Shown piece after piece: positions 14,538 through 25,876 of a stretch of 64,000 nt of DNA. The notes under the pieces are model-generated. The model was not told where the DNA came from, ran no database searches, and saw only the letters and a program-made list of their open reading frames with translations. Every line of letters begins with the position of its first letter. Within the stretch, counting starts at the first letter, position 1. The position numbers were made by a program, and so were the translations under genes. Origin of the DNA: Chalara sp. BL73. Its lineage: Eukaryota; Ascomycota; Leotiomycetes; Helotiales. The stretch spans positions 124,001-188,000 of the forward strand of contig CAKJVC010000147.1 of assembly GCA_918026815.1 (NCBI GenBank), read 5' to 3'.

Positions 14538-16066
14538 ATGACACCAACAGCTAATCCGTCACCTGATCTGCAAGACTTAGGTCAGACGACATGCGAGGCA
14601 CACCTAGATCCCGCCAATGGTCACGATGCAAATGGTAGCTCTAGCCCGCAACTATCTCATGTAACTTCAAATGACACACTAGATCTGATATGTGTCGGGT
14701 TTGGCCCAGCATCCTTGGCAATTGCCATCGCCCTTCACGATAAGTTCAACCTAACGTGCAACACACGACCCAGAGTTCTCTTCCTTGAAAAACAACATGA
14801 GTTTGCATGGCATTCGGGGATGCAGCTGCCAGGAGTGAAGATGCAAATATCTTTCCTTAAGGACCTTGCAACACCTAGGGATCCAACATCGGAATTTACA
14901 TTCCTCAACTACCTGTTCAGAAAGAATAGATTAAACCAATTTATTAACTTGGGAACCTTCTTGCCATCACGCGCCGAATATGAGGACTACCTTCGTTGGT
15001 GTGCTAGTCATTTCGAGCGTCAAGGCATGGTACATTACGGTATAGATGTCCGAAGTGTGCGGGTTGGCGAAAAGGGTCAAGATGGGAAGGTAGTTAGTTT
15101 CGCGGTCTCCGCATTTGACCAGCAAGGGATGCCTATGACGAGAAAATCAAGACATGTCGTGATTGCGATTGGAGGGAAGCCTTTTATGCCAAACACACTT
15201 CAAGATTTTTCACACATCGTTCACTCAAGTCAGTCCGCCAGCACAATTTCCCGGATCCAGAAATTGAGACCAGGAAGGCCATTGAAATTTGCTGTTGTAG
15301 GAAGTGGACAAAGCGCCGCGGAAGTTTTCAATGATCTTTGGGATAGATTCCCCGATGCACATATAAAATTGATCATCAAAGGCGCTAGCCTAAGGCCTAG
15401 TGATGATAGTCCGTTGTAAGTCTCCAACCCAAACCATTTGCCTTATTTGAGCCTCACAAATGATTAACGTATAGTGTGAATGAGATATTTGACCCAGATC
15501 GTGTAGATGGCGTCTATAACCAAGGTCCATCACAGCGAGAAGCAGCTCTAGCACTTGACCGTGGGACAAACTACGGTGTAGTGAGATTGGAGCTGTTAGA
15601 GCATCTTTATGAGAAGTTATATATCCAACGGTTAAAGAACCCGGATAAAAGAAAATGGCGATGTCAAATCTTGAACAACAGAAGCATAAAAGCTGCCGAG
15701 AAAACTGAGGACGGAAGGACTCTCCTTCTATTACAACACATCACCGGAAATCAAACGCAGAATGGTATAGAGGAAGCATTGGAGGTTGATTATGTCTTTG
15801 CAGCAACAGGGTATAGGAGGGATGCTCATGTAGAAATGCTGGCGGACCTTCAACCTCTACTCCGAGATGAAGATCAAGGAGAGGATAAGTTCCCTGTGGG
15901 CAGAGACTATAGAGTCAAGTTTAATGAAAGGAGGGTCGGAGACCACGCTGGCGTCTGGTTACAGGGGTGTACTGAGTCTACCCATGGTTTGAGCGATACT
16001 CTTCTTTCAATACTGGCGATTCGGGGAGGGGACCTGGTGCAAAGCATATTCGGATATAGAGCGTAG
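14538..16066 (+). CDS. sidA: L-ornithine N5-monooxygenase (hydroxamate siderophore biosynthesis)
   Basis: FAD- and NADPH-dependent enzyme that hydroxylates the side-chain nitrogen of ornithine, the committed first step to hydroxamate siderophores. Two exons, 14538-15415 and 15475-16066; the 59 bp intron begins GTAAGT and ends ATAG. The join restores the family stretch DDSPFVNEIFDPD and gives 489 aa, close to the usual 500. FAD-binding GFGPASL is at residues 54-60 and NADPH-binding GSGQSA at 255-260. The C-terminal ATGY segment and an LSDTLLS stretch are also as in the family. The start is the first ATG, leaving a roughly 45-residue low-complexity leader before the Rossmann fold, as in other fungal members. 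It lies head-to-head with the siderophore NRPS, so this enzyme supplies its hydroxyornithine after acylation by an acyltransferase not seen in this window. Confidence 0.95.
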
Positions 16067-16356
16067 ATATTAGGTTTTCTACCTTGTGACAATGATGACT
16101 TCATTCTTACCCTAGGAAGTATTTTTTAGATCTTTTGAGTAGTGTGATAGAGACGACTTTTTGGTTGACGGTGGGTCGCATAGAACTCACAATATCCATT
16201 CAGACTTCTGGTGCCTCTCGCCATGACCAAAGGTGGTGAATGCTTGACTTGACTATGACTTGTTGCTGGAGGAAGGAAATAAAACAGCTCTACTACACAG
16301 TCTCCAAAGAAGTTTTCACAATAAACAAAGCAAACAATCGACTTCCGCAGTACGCC

Positions 16357-16899
16357 ATGAATGCCACCACAAATGCAATAGCTGTTGGGACTACTGCCGA
16401 TGCTAACGAGGTTGTCACTGAGGTCTATGACTCGGTCGTTCTAAATAGACCTCTACCGTCGGGAGTGACACATATTTGGATCTACGAGAAAGCCCCAGCG
16501 AATGGCATCCAGTATGTCGCTTTCGTTGACCCCGTCGCCGAACTCCACGTAGACAGCAAACCCGAACCCAGATACGCCTACAAGGTGATTGTCATGCACG
16601 GCCTCCACAGGTTCATTGGCCTGGAGGAGATGAAAGAGAAGGGGTGGTTGGAAAAGGAGCCAACGGGAGGGCAATACTTGCCCAGGTCTATGCAGGAGGC
16701 TCTTATTCCTAATTTGGGATTCAGGGAGCCTATGTTTTACACTATGTTCGCCCATATGGAACGAACCAACGCTTATGTTTTAGATGGTGAGAAAATCCTG
16801 AAGAAGGACGCAGCCGAAGCCATTGCTGTAGCCCTTGTTGCAGTCAATCTTGCTGAAGCCGAAAATACTGGAGAGCCTAAGGACCGCCAAGGGGATTAG
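16357..16899 (+). CDS. ASCH/PUA-like fungal protein of unknown function
   Basis: Single-exon frame of 180 aa from the ATG at 16357, which has a good context (gccATGa). The same frame is open to an earlier ATG at 16240, but the added 39 residues look unlike the rest. The centre has a beta-rich run (VVLNRPLPSGVTHIWIYEKA, then a YVAFVDP strand). It is followed by a segment with YAYKVIV, an L..MKEKGW motif and LPRSMQEA. This order resembles the ASCH-like PUA-fold proteins common in filamentous fungi. Family recognition is from pattern memory only, and no catalytic motif is visible. It lies 290 bp downstream of sidA on the same strand; I see nothing tying it to siderophore synthesis. Confidence 0.5.
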   Translation: MNATTNAIAVGTTADANEVVTEVYDSVVLNRPLPSGVTHIWIYEKAPANGIQYVAFVDPVAELHVDSKPEPRYAYKVIVMHGLHRFIGLEEMKEKGWLEKEPTGGQYLPRSMQEALIPNLGFREPMFYTMFAHMERTNAYVLDGEKILKKDAAEAIAVALVAVNLAEAENTGEPKDRQGD

Positions 16900-18486
16900 A
16901 ATTCAGGGTATGCGGACAAATGGCTTGGGCATTCCCTCCTCAAAACTTAGCTAGATTAAAAATTTGTGGTAAGTGCTCTTGCTCCCGCCCTTGCCGTAGC
17001 AATGTTTACTGGCTCCCACCAAGGCATAGTCTGTGGTGACCTTGTTTTGAATCCCCTCTGCTCTTAGCAGGTTTCTTTTCGATGAAGAACCTTGCCCTCT
17101 TTGTCATAGAACTGTGCCGTTAGTTCGCTGTCAAGCAAATGTGTGTCTTCTGCAGATGCCGGCCCACAATGCATCATCTCCCTCAGATAGCTGCTAATCG
17201 ATATTTTAGTTGTAGTTTGATCCGCCAACTAAAGAGCCATGGAAAGAAAGTTTTTTGATCTTAGTAGAAATTCTGCGAATAAGTCTCCAAAGTTCCTTAG
17301 TAATGCTTCGAATGCTCCAGTAGTGGTAAGACATTTATGCATTAGTCAGAGAGCTTTGCTAATATGGGTACAGGAGGTTCTTACAAGGCTTTTGAGTATC
17401 CAACCAGTCTTAGGAGGAAGAACGATAAGCGGTCTCCGTAACTATTCCTTTCTGTGAGAACACGAATCCTACCTTAGCCTTTTTTTATGCGATTCTAATG
17501 GTCATTGGCAGGCTCATCTTGATGCCGATTTGTTTCTTCGGTCAATACACGCATCAATGGGCAGAATGAAGTTCAAATACACATACTGTGGGTTCACGGA
17601 TGGCAGAAATCTCTTTTTCTCTCTACATATGGGTTGCCATGAAACTCTGCCGACTCTATCCAAACTTTCAGTTAGCACAATCGATGGTTTTTCAATACAG
17701 TTATCAAAACTTTGTCTACTTGACATGATTCACAAAAGAAACAGAAATACCCACCCATCTATGCTCCTTATCCTTGATACTATCATTAATGTTTGACCCA
17801 ACCTCCAAGTCTACCCCTACACAAAACATACTTTCCTTCCCTGTGACAACAATGACCTTCATCCAATCTTTCCAAGTCTAGCATATCAAATGCGTAGACC
17901 AGACTATGCGTTGTCTCGGAAGTAAACCCATTATTCTTTCCTACACGGCCAATATAGGCTATGATGATAGGTTCTACGGTTGGCTATATGGAGGGGTGAT
18001 GAGAGAGGGAGATGTGACTAAAAGGATGGGTGGAGTAAGACTTTAGTGGGATGAAGGAGGCCATCCTGAGCAGCTTTCTTTTGCCAAAACTATAATTCTT
18101 TTGCATAATAATGAAACCCAATAGGAGTACAAAATCGGTGACAGACGGTTTATATATTGGTTCATTATCTCACAGCGACTTGAAGTTGTTGACCCGACCT
18201 GGTCTATGATGCGAGATCCTGAGATGTCGCATCTGGTGATTCTAATAGTCGATGGCTCAAAACCCTTATAACAATTGTGTGTTGAAATTAACTTCAGAGC
18301 AAGACTAAGCTGCTTAGTACCACGAGGAAACTTCAGAGAGAGGGAAATACAGAAGAAAATACAGAAGAAAATACTTGGTTTAGGTGGTTACATCACGTGA
18401 TTTGGCTAGAATCAAAACCTGCGGTCTCCGCCGCTTACCCTTCTTATACCTAAAGCAACATCAACCCGATTTCTTTGCGTGTAGAT
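16900..18486. other. Intergenic, no supported gene
   Basis: About 1.6 kb with only short open frames that lack recognisable domains. A short imperfect tandem duplication (unit around AATACAGAAGAAA) lies near 18346-18372, shortly upstream of the Zn2Cys6 gene. Nothing else stands out. Confidence 0.5.
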
Positions 18487-20690
18487 ATGCCGCCAAAAGC
18501 ACAAAGTAATGCGGGTGAGTCAGCTGAATCGGCTTCACTTGAAGATTTCGTTTCGCGACCACGAAAACGACGCAGAGTTTTGGCTTGTGAGACTTGTAGA
18601 CGTATAAAGTCACGTTGCGACTTTAACTCCTCTGTTGGATCTTGTCATAGATGCACAACACTAAGGTAAAATCTTTAAGAATTTTTTCAATTACTGGAAT
18701 ATCGAGTACTAAGCATGATACTAGAATTCCATGCTCGTTGACCGAAGTCGAAGGTGCTGTCGCAGCAGAACGGGAACCAGCTTCTGCACATGAAGCTCTA
18801 GAAACAGACTCAGCACTCCTTCGGGAACTGAACACCAAAATTGCAGCACAAGGCCGTATTTTAACTGAGTTGAAGCAAATCGTTCAAGGAAACCACTCTT
18901 CCATGTCTGAAGGGACAGCAGTGAATACACCAGATGAAACTTCCACCACGTACGATGTAGCACCAAAACCACCCGCCGACCAGAATATTGAAATTGCTCC
19001 AGTAGTAATGATAAGAAATGTCCGTGCGAAATCTCATGGTGGTTTTGAACGTCTGAAAGATCTTGGCCCTCAAAAGCTCGTCAACTTGGAATTCCTCTCA
19101 TATTCCATGATCATAGATCTGCTCAATATGTAAGTCGTCAAAGCGCCTTGCTCAAATACGATCTTGATAGATACAGCTCTTACTTAGGATAGATACTTGG
19201 AAAAGATTGATCCTTGGTTTCAGCTCAGCACTTTGGAAGGAAAAGTCTTTAGCATTGACAAGATGTCTTCCTTGCTCATTGCCACTCGTTGTCTACAAGG
19301 AATCCGGTACTCAAAGCTTCGAAATACCCAGAGCCATAAAATGCTCTATGAACATGTCCGGAAAGAATTAGCGCCGGTACTCCTAATTAGTCCATTACCA
19401 AACGACTGGTTACAGGCACTTACCCTAATGACTTTGTATAATATGGGACCGCAAGTAAGTAACCTCTTATTTTAGAATATGACTAAGGTTGTATCCAAGA
19501 TATATCGACGACCTGACTTTTTTCTAGCTTGGAAGGCCAGAGTTCATTGACTCGTGGATCATGAGCGGCCATTGTGTCCAACAAACAATGCTCGGTGTCA
19601 ATTTTACTGATATTGTGACGAATATACATCGTTCTTCGACTAGCAACAATGATCTGAGAGCACTAAGATTGTGGAACAATGCTTGCCTAGCACACTTGTG
19701 GTACATCTCCTATCTCTGCTCGCAAAATCACTAGTCTAATAGAGTTATCGCATTAGCTTTGCTATAGGTACGGGCCGGCCGTCTATCATCTCCGAAGCCT
19801 ACCTCAATCAATGCTCTTTGATACTTGATATCTGGAATCACAATCACAGTGATGATGCGATGATACTTGCAGAGATCCAACTTTATTCAATACTACTGAA
19901 GCTTCTCAATTCCCCGTGTCCCATATCTGTAAGAGGAGAATGCAAGGAAGTGACAGACTGGTGGGGCAAGTGGGTTTATCTCACTGGTATGCACCTTCAA
20001 GCTTGATGCGCTGTCAAAACTATCTGTACGGGACTAATTGAACTTACAGGAAGCGATTCAGATCGAGCACGTATATTCGAAATGAATCGACATTTTGGCT
20101 ACGTATTATTATACCAGCGATCACTAAAAAACATTAGCTCCTCTCCCTATCGTAATCAAACAAAAGAGGCTACTACAAAGCGAGATGATGAATGCAAAGC
20201 ACTCATCAGCTCCTCAGTTTTCCATGCCTCTGAGCTTCTTCATATATTAATGCGTCTCCCGTGCGCTACAGTTGAAACATTACCCGACCATTTGCAACTT
20301 GCCATGATTTACGCCATCCTCATCCTCACTGCATCGTATCCACACGAGTCTAATGTCGCCACACAGACACCCAACCAAGTTCCTGAGAACGTGATTGATA
20401 GTGAGAAGGTCCTACAGACTATACGCGCCGCAATGGCCTACTGCAAAGATGCAAAATTGACGCCAATTCTGCCAGCCGAACATGCGGTAGCTCAACTGGA
20501 ACGACGACTGAAATCACACGGCGAAACTCCAGAGCCTGTCCTGTCACAGTCGCAAGACCAACAAGAGGGAACGGATGTATTTCCTGAGCTCGATTTGTCG
20601 CTATGGGATCCCAGCCTTCCGTCATTAGAAGACATATTTGGAGGAGGTGCTTTCATAGTGGAAGGTTTCAATGAAACCTTTAGCCTGTAG
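18487..20690 (+). CDS. Zn(II)2Cys6 fungal transcription factor
   Basis: Six exons: 18487-18665, 18725-19129, 19193-19454, 19528-19700, 19757-19986 and 20050-20690, giving 629 aa. Phase is continuous at all five junctions. The binuclear zinc cluster has cysteines at residues 34, 37, 44, 53, 56 and 63 (C-x2-C-x6-C-x8-C-x2-C-x6-C). Its last Cys is supplied only after the first intron is removed. A basic run RPRKRRR precedes it. A coiled-coil-like stretch (LLRELNTKIAAQGRI) follows, then the middle homology region, including IYLEKIDPW and the family-typical FAIGTGRPSII at the exon 4/5 join. The acidic C-terminus (ELDLSLWDPSLPSLEDIFGG) could be an activation region. DNA target unknown. Neighbours are the ASCH-like gene and, 1.8 kb downstream, the alginate-lyase-like gene, a possible target only by proximity. 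Confidence 0.88.
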
Positions 20691-22458
20691 ATCCGCTCTA
20701 GGTAGACTAAGAAGCGAAGACCTCCTTAGCCACTCAACCCTGCACTCATTACGAAGGTGTCAAGAGTGGTAAGGCACAGGGCCTAAGAGGCATATACTGT
20801 TAATCTACTACATCCCAGCGTTCTGCCCAGCTTCAACGCACTCTCAGCGGATTTTGAGGCCGGCAGTTCAGACATTTATAAGCCCTATCACGCGTCGTAT
20901 CCACCAGGATCTGATTAAGTCTGCCATCTCTTGAGTGGATATTGTGATTTTCTTTTAGAATTGTAACAGGCAGTCTATCAACGATTTACCTCTGCCCGTG
21001 CTGTAATAGGTGGATATAGTTTCACGACCCAAGGACTTAAATCTGTCAATTGGGTGGAAGCGGTTGTCATCAACATATTGTAGTATCTCAGGTCAAACGA
21101 TGAACGAGCGCCTTGAGGTGGACGAGACAGTCCGTGCTGCTTCAGTTGGCCACAAGCTCAATGAAAAGAGGCTCATGAAGGAAAATATTATGTTCATGGT
21201 AAACAAGACCAGGTGTGCTTTCCCCGCCGCCTTCTAATAAGAATCCTGTCTAAATACTTAATTACACAATAACCCTCTTCCAGAAGCTGATATACCTAGG
21301 CCACAACCTAAGTTTGAAGGCACTTGACAGGTATACACCGGTATTGCCTATTTCTTTATTTCGTTGTTCAATAATTTATTGTTACAATTAAAATCTAGTT
21401 TGCGTCACTTACAAAACAGCTGTTGTGTATTTACCACGAGCGAAGAAGGTTTGAAGGAAGGCGGAATGAGGCTGTAAACAACTTTATACTTAGGCTCGGC
21501 CTGGATATAAGCTTAATTCTATATCTCGAAATAAAATGACGAATCGTATTCTGAAGCTTGCTCTGAACTTCGAAACATAGGCACTTCCTCGCATTCCATT
21601 GTTCCATTTGTTGCTGGTGGGGGCTGCTTTATTAAGGTGCTCCAGATAGTGACACCATGACTTGGAAATCCACGAGCCTGTTCTTTTATTTTGAGGTAAT
21701 TTACGCTAAATAAGTCATACTATGAGAGATGAAACTTCTTTCGTGACGATTCGAAATCGCAGGCCTTGCAGATGGCTTCAGATGTCATTTTGCCATAGCT
21801 AGCTCCACCTTGATAGGAAGTACCGAAGACTTATACCAAGACATGCGCAGAATAAGCCAGAAAGAAACATCATGAGCAGATGAAGAACGATTGAATTGGG
21901 CATCAACAAGAAGAAGACGCGGCAGTACTAATGATATGATACACAATGGAAGTGTTTAATATATACCGGGCGGAAGCGCCGCGCCATGAACGGTATTTAC
22001 CGTGAGCTTGACGGCATTAACCTTAAACTTATGATCGTCGTCAAAGATTGAGTGAGGAAAGGAGACAGGAGGAATTGATCTGCTACTATGTGGACAACGC
22101 GTATACCCTGCATATCTAATATAATTATATTAATGTGCAAGGATCAGACGAAGCGAATGCTTAGGGGATGGATTTGTTTGTCGTTCTAGGCTAGATGATC
22201 GCTCAAAATCCGCAGAGCCGCAGAATGGAGAGTTACCTTGAAACAATGTTCATCTCTTTCCACCCTGCTGAAACGGCAGAAACCCCCACAACGATCCGTG
22301 ACATCAATTAGTGTAAGTAAATCATGTCTGTATGATGATCACGTCTCTATAATATAAGTATGTATAGCAGATGGCATTTCCTTGTGTTCATCCCCGCAAG
22401 TTTTAGCTGTCAGGGAGGTGGGTTTAGCAGCGCACCTGCAGCTTTATTTCTGTTTACA
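20691..22458. other. Intergenic, no supported gene
   Basis: About 1.8 kb, AT-rich around 21340-21560, with no open frame that I can assign. The open frame at 21010-21237 shows no known motif. It could contain old transposon debris, but I see no terminal repeats. The promoter of the downstream gene must lie near 22340-22458, where an AT-rich TATA-like run occurs. Confidence 0.45.
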
Positions 22459-24098
22459 ATGGCAAGCGTCACGCTCATTCAAGTCTTTTTCTTGCTGCCA
22501 TTTGTTTCCGCTTTCATTCATCCAGGGCTTCTCGTCAACGACGTCGATATCGTTCGCATAAAGTCAAAACTTGCAGCAAAGCTCGACCCATGGCAGAGCT
22601 CGTGGGAGAAGCTCACCACAATCAAATATGGCCAGGCTGCTTATACTAATAATGCCGTCTCGGGGGTTTATCGCGATACTGTCGATGGCGTGGCAGCCAA
22701 TGCCCAATTGCTATGGCATGACGCCGCCGCTGCATTCAACCTTGGATTGCGCTGGAAGATCGAGGGGGACGAACAGTTCGCTGAAGCCGCGGCTAAGATC
22801 CTGATTGCCTGGGGGGAAACACTCCAGGACTTTGACGTTGGCGACGACAAATATCTTACCGTGGGTCTGCAAGGCCATCAGCTTGCGAATGCAGCAGAGC
22901 TGATCCGAGACTATGAGCCATTCGCCCGTGGTGGCATGGCGACATTCACCGATATGTTCAGAAACGTGATTTTAGAAAAGAATATCTTCTTTCTTAACCA
23001 CCAAGCTCCCTCGGAACACAACCACAAGCATTTCCATGCCAACTGGGAGTTGTGCAACATAGCATCCGTCATGGCATTTGCAGTCCTTACCGATAACTCG
23101 ACACTTTTTGATTACGCGGTTAACTACTTTAAGAATGGCAGTGGTAATGGTGCCATCAATAACGCCATCACAAATCTTGTCGAGGAGCCAGAAACAGGTA
23201 CAATACTTGGCCAGCCACAAGAAGCGGGTCGGGATCAAGGTCATTCGGCGCTAGACTTTCAGCTGTTCGGTATAATTGCACAGCAAGCCTGGAATCAGGG
23301 TGAAGATCTCTACGCATACAACAACAGCCGTATATTGCAAGGGTAAATCCCAATTCGAAAGCTTGTAATTTTCGCTGACAAATACCTAGCACCGAATATT
23401 TTTCTCGCTATAACCTCGGCAATGACGTACCATTTGTGCCCTGGACTAACGGCATCGTCTCGTTTAGTGTCATTAGCGAAGCATCGCGAGGTGCTTTCCG
23501 CCCCACGTTCGAGCTGTTGTATGCACACTATGCACAGATCAAAGGTGTTGAGGCGCCATGGACGGAGCGATACCGTAACTACACCACTGAAGCCATGGGC
23601 GGGTTTGAAGGCGGTGGTGGCTCTTGGGGAGAGGGATCTGGTCACTATGATGGTTTGGGTTGGGGTTCGCTGCTATATCATTTGGATGACGAAGATGTTG
23701 TTGCTTTGAAAGGTACGCAATCGACGATATCCACGGGATTGCTTCCTACTCGGACATCCACGTCAGCCACCGGGACGTCTGTCACCACCCCCTCAAGTTT
23801 GCTCCCGGAGGGTGCCGTCAGCGCCGCTCCTGCGTCGGTCTCACTCAGCAGCCTGTCAGATGTCAGCATACCACTCGTACCTGAGACGCCCTATGGTGCT
23901 TCGGAAGTAAAAACGAGTTCAGCGAACACCGCTGCTTCTTCGGACATCATAACCAAGTTGCCTGCTGTCACAACTGCTCCTGTAAAAGTAGCATCCGCCG
24001 CTCTTCCGTCTATAACACCTCCAGCGTCTGCGACTTGGATAACGTCTCCAATATTTGAAGACACTATTACTGTTACACACACTGTATACACATGTTGA
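22459..24098 (+). CDS. Secreted alginate-lyase-fold (PF05426-like) protein with Ser/Thr-rich tail
   Basis: Two exons, 22459-23342 and 23390-24098 (47 bp intron), 530 aa. The frame opens 33 codons earlier, but ATG 22459 directly starts a signal peptide (hydrophobic IQVFFLLPFVSAF), so I use it. The mature part begins FIHPGLLV, typical of alginate-lyase-superfamily proteins. The helical core contains LLWHDAAAAFNLGLRW, GLQGHQLANAAE, SEHNHKHFHANWELCN, an RDQGHSALDF segment and PFVPWTNGIVSF. The His-rich NHKHFHAN region and RDQGH are likely active-site segments. From about residue 415 the chain becomes Ser/Thr/Pro/Ala-rich and ends THTVYTC without a GPI-type hydrophobic tail. Expected role: extracellular uronic-acid polysaccharide lyase, possibly wall-associated. 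The exact CAZy family and substrate cannot be set from sequence alone. Confidence 0.75.
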
Positions 24099-25876
24099 TG
24101 ACAGTACCTATATTGTTACCATAGCCATTGTCCACCCTGATGACGGCCCAGACATTATTATTCTATATACATATTACGGAGCAGGTTACCATTGAAGTAC
24201 CGTAGTTATTTGGTACATTGAGATGGATCAAACTCTTAACTTCAATATCGCTTAAGGGATCAATACAGTTCTCAAGTCACAATTGTTACCTTCTTGATCT
24301 ACGGAGCGGGGCGATCTAATCTGGCCAGGGAATTCTTGGCTCTTCTCTTCTTTCATTCTCTCCTAGTGAGGAATCTATTTTAGCTGGCTAGTCAAATGAA
24401 CATACCGTATTAACACGAATATCCTCCACTAAAGTACATCATAATAGTGGCCTGTCAAACCCCATAATGCATGACGAAAGTGGCTTCCACTCGTCTAAGC
24501 CAAGAAGACCAGGTCTATATTACACTACACGCTTCTTTCAGTGTTTCCCATCCCTCCTACAGCCCATATTCAATCTCCTCCCTTGTGCGTAGGTACCAAG
24601 TAAGCTCGAATGTCGTTCCCTAAGTGTCTAATGTGCCATCCTCGCGACTAATCAAGATCAGATAGACACACGAGAGCCCCGCTTTATTTAGGATTAAAAA
24701 AATCGAGATATCTATTGCGAAGTATTCACTCTCTACTCTCCCCCCCATATCCAATCATCTTGCGGTTCTTAACTAACTTGATTTGCTCAAGCAGCATCAA
24801 TATTTGATTTATTTGTCTAGTCAAACAGCGTTTTCTCCTTTAAGTAGCATGCGAGGCTTTATTTTCCTGTTTATCTGTGCTAGTATTCATGTTCGGTATA
24901 CCTCTCATCTTGCGTATGGTAGAAAACAATGCACCGTATTTCTTCTTTGGCATGTTCGCGATGGTTCCGGTCTGGAGCATTATGTAGTGAGATTATCTAT
25001 TCCGGTGCTGTTCGGAGCATGGCCGCTGAAGGCTGCGACGATTACCACGAAAACAACGTGCGAGATGGCTATACCTTTACATATATTGAGATACTTCGTC
25101 TTCATTTTATTAGTGTAAAACTTTACGTTAACCTATCAAAGGCTTTTTATGATGTTGTGCTGATAGGGTATAAACAAGGGCCAAAATATCCACGCATGGC
25201 TGGTTGAAATAGGGTTAAGCCAATCATTTGCGGCGCTATGCCTTACGGTACAAGTACTAATACCCAAATTAAAAATTATTTTTTTCAGGTATTCTTTTAC
25301 CAAAACAAATAACTCACCAGAGCAACTATCAGCGTCTGTAATGATATTAAGACAGCTTAAAAATGGGGTACCCAATCCTCGGACCCGTATCTTATTACTA
25401 CGCCCGTTGCTTATCTTGTCTCCACGCCCTTCTGCATTCCAATCGTGCCAAATGACCATTGCGGCTCCCACTTCTGCTATGCGTCGCAAGTCACGGACCC
25501 AAGATTAAGAAGCCTTCCGTGCTGCCTATCGCGCCTCTTACGTGGGCATATTACAGACAGGCAGATGCCAGCCGAGCTGACCTCCTCGATCGGGCGAATA
25601 TCGATGTGTATGACAGTTGAGGTTACACGGGGGTTGAGGCATAGATGTCCCGCGGCCAAAGACTCGTATCTGATGTCCGAAAAGTTCTTATTATGTAAAC
25701 GACGACGAAGATGCTTATTCATATCTTCACTGAGTGGGTTGTTCGTGTGGAATGTCTCAGTCGAGAGTGGTATGCTTAAGTATAAGTATAGATACCAAGT
25801 GTAGCGTTGTTTTTTCAAGCTTTTTTTGGCTCCCTTCATCTTGGATTTGCATTTTGCGTTTCGGAAATTTTTAGAG
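24099..25876. other. Intergenic, no supported gene
   Basis: About 1.8 kb between the lyase-like and oxidase genes. Several open frames of 90-120 codons overlap on both strands (24783-25118, 25136-25489, 25445-25839), but none shows a recognised motif or splice structure. A C7 tract is near 24740. Confidence 0.45.

Noticed and set aside
16240..16356. Earlier ATG for the ASCH-like gene
   Set aside because: The added residues look unlike the family core and the later ATG has a better context; not fully excluded.
25136..25839. Overlapping open frames of about 120 codons between the lyase and oxidase genes
   Set aside because: Present on both strands without motifs; likely chance in sequence with few stops.
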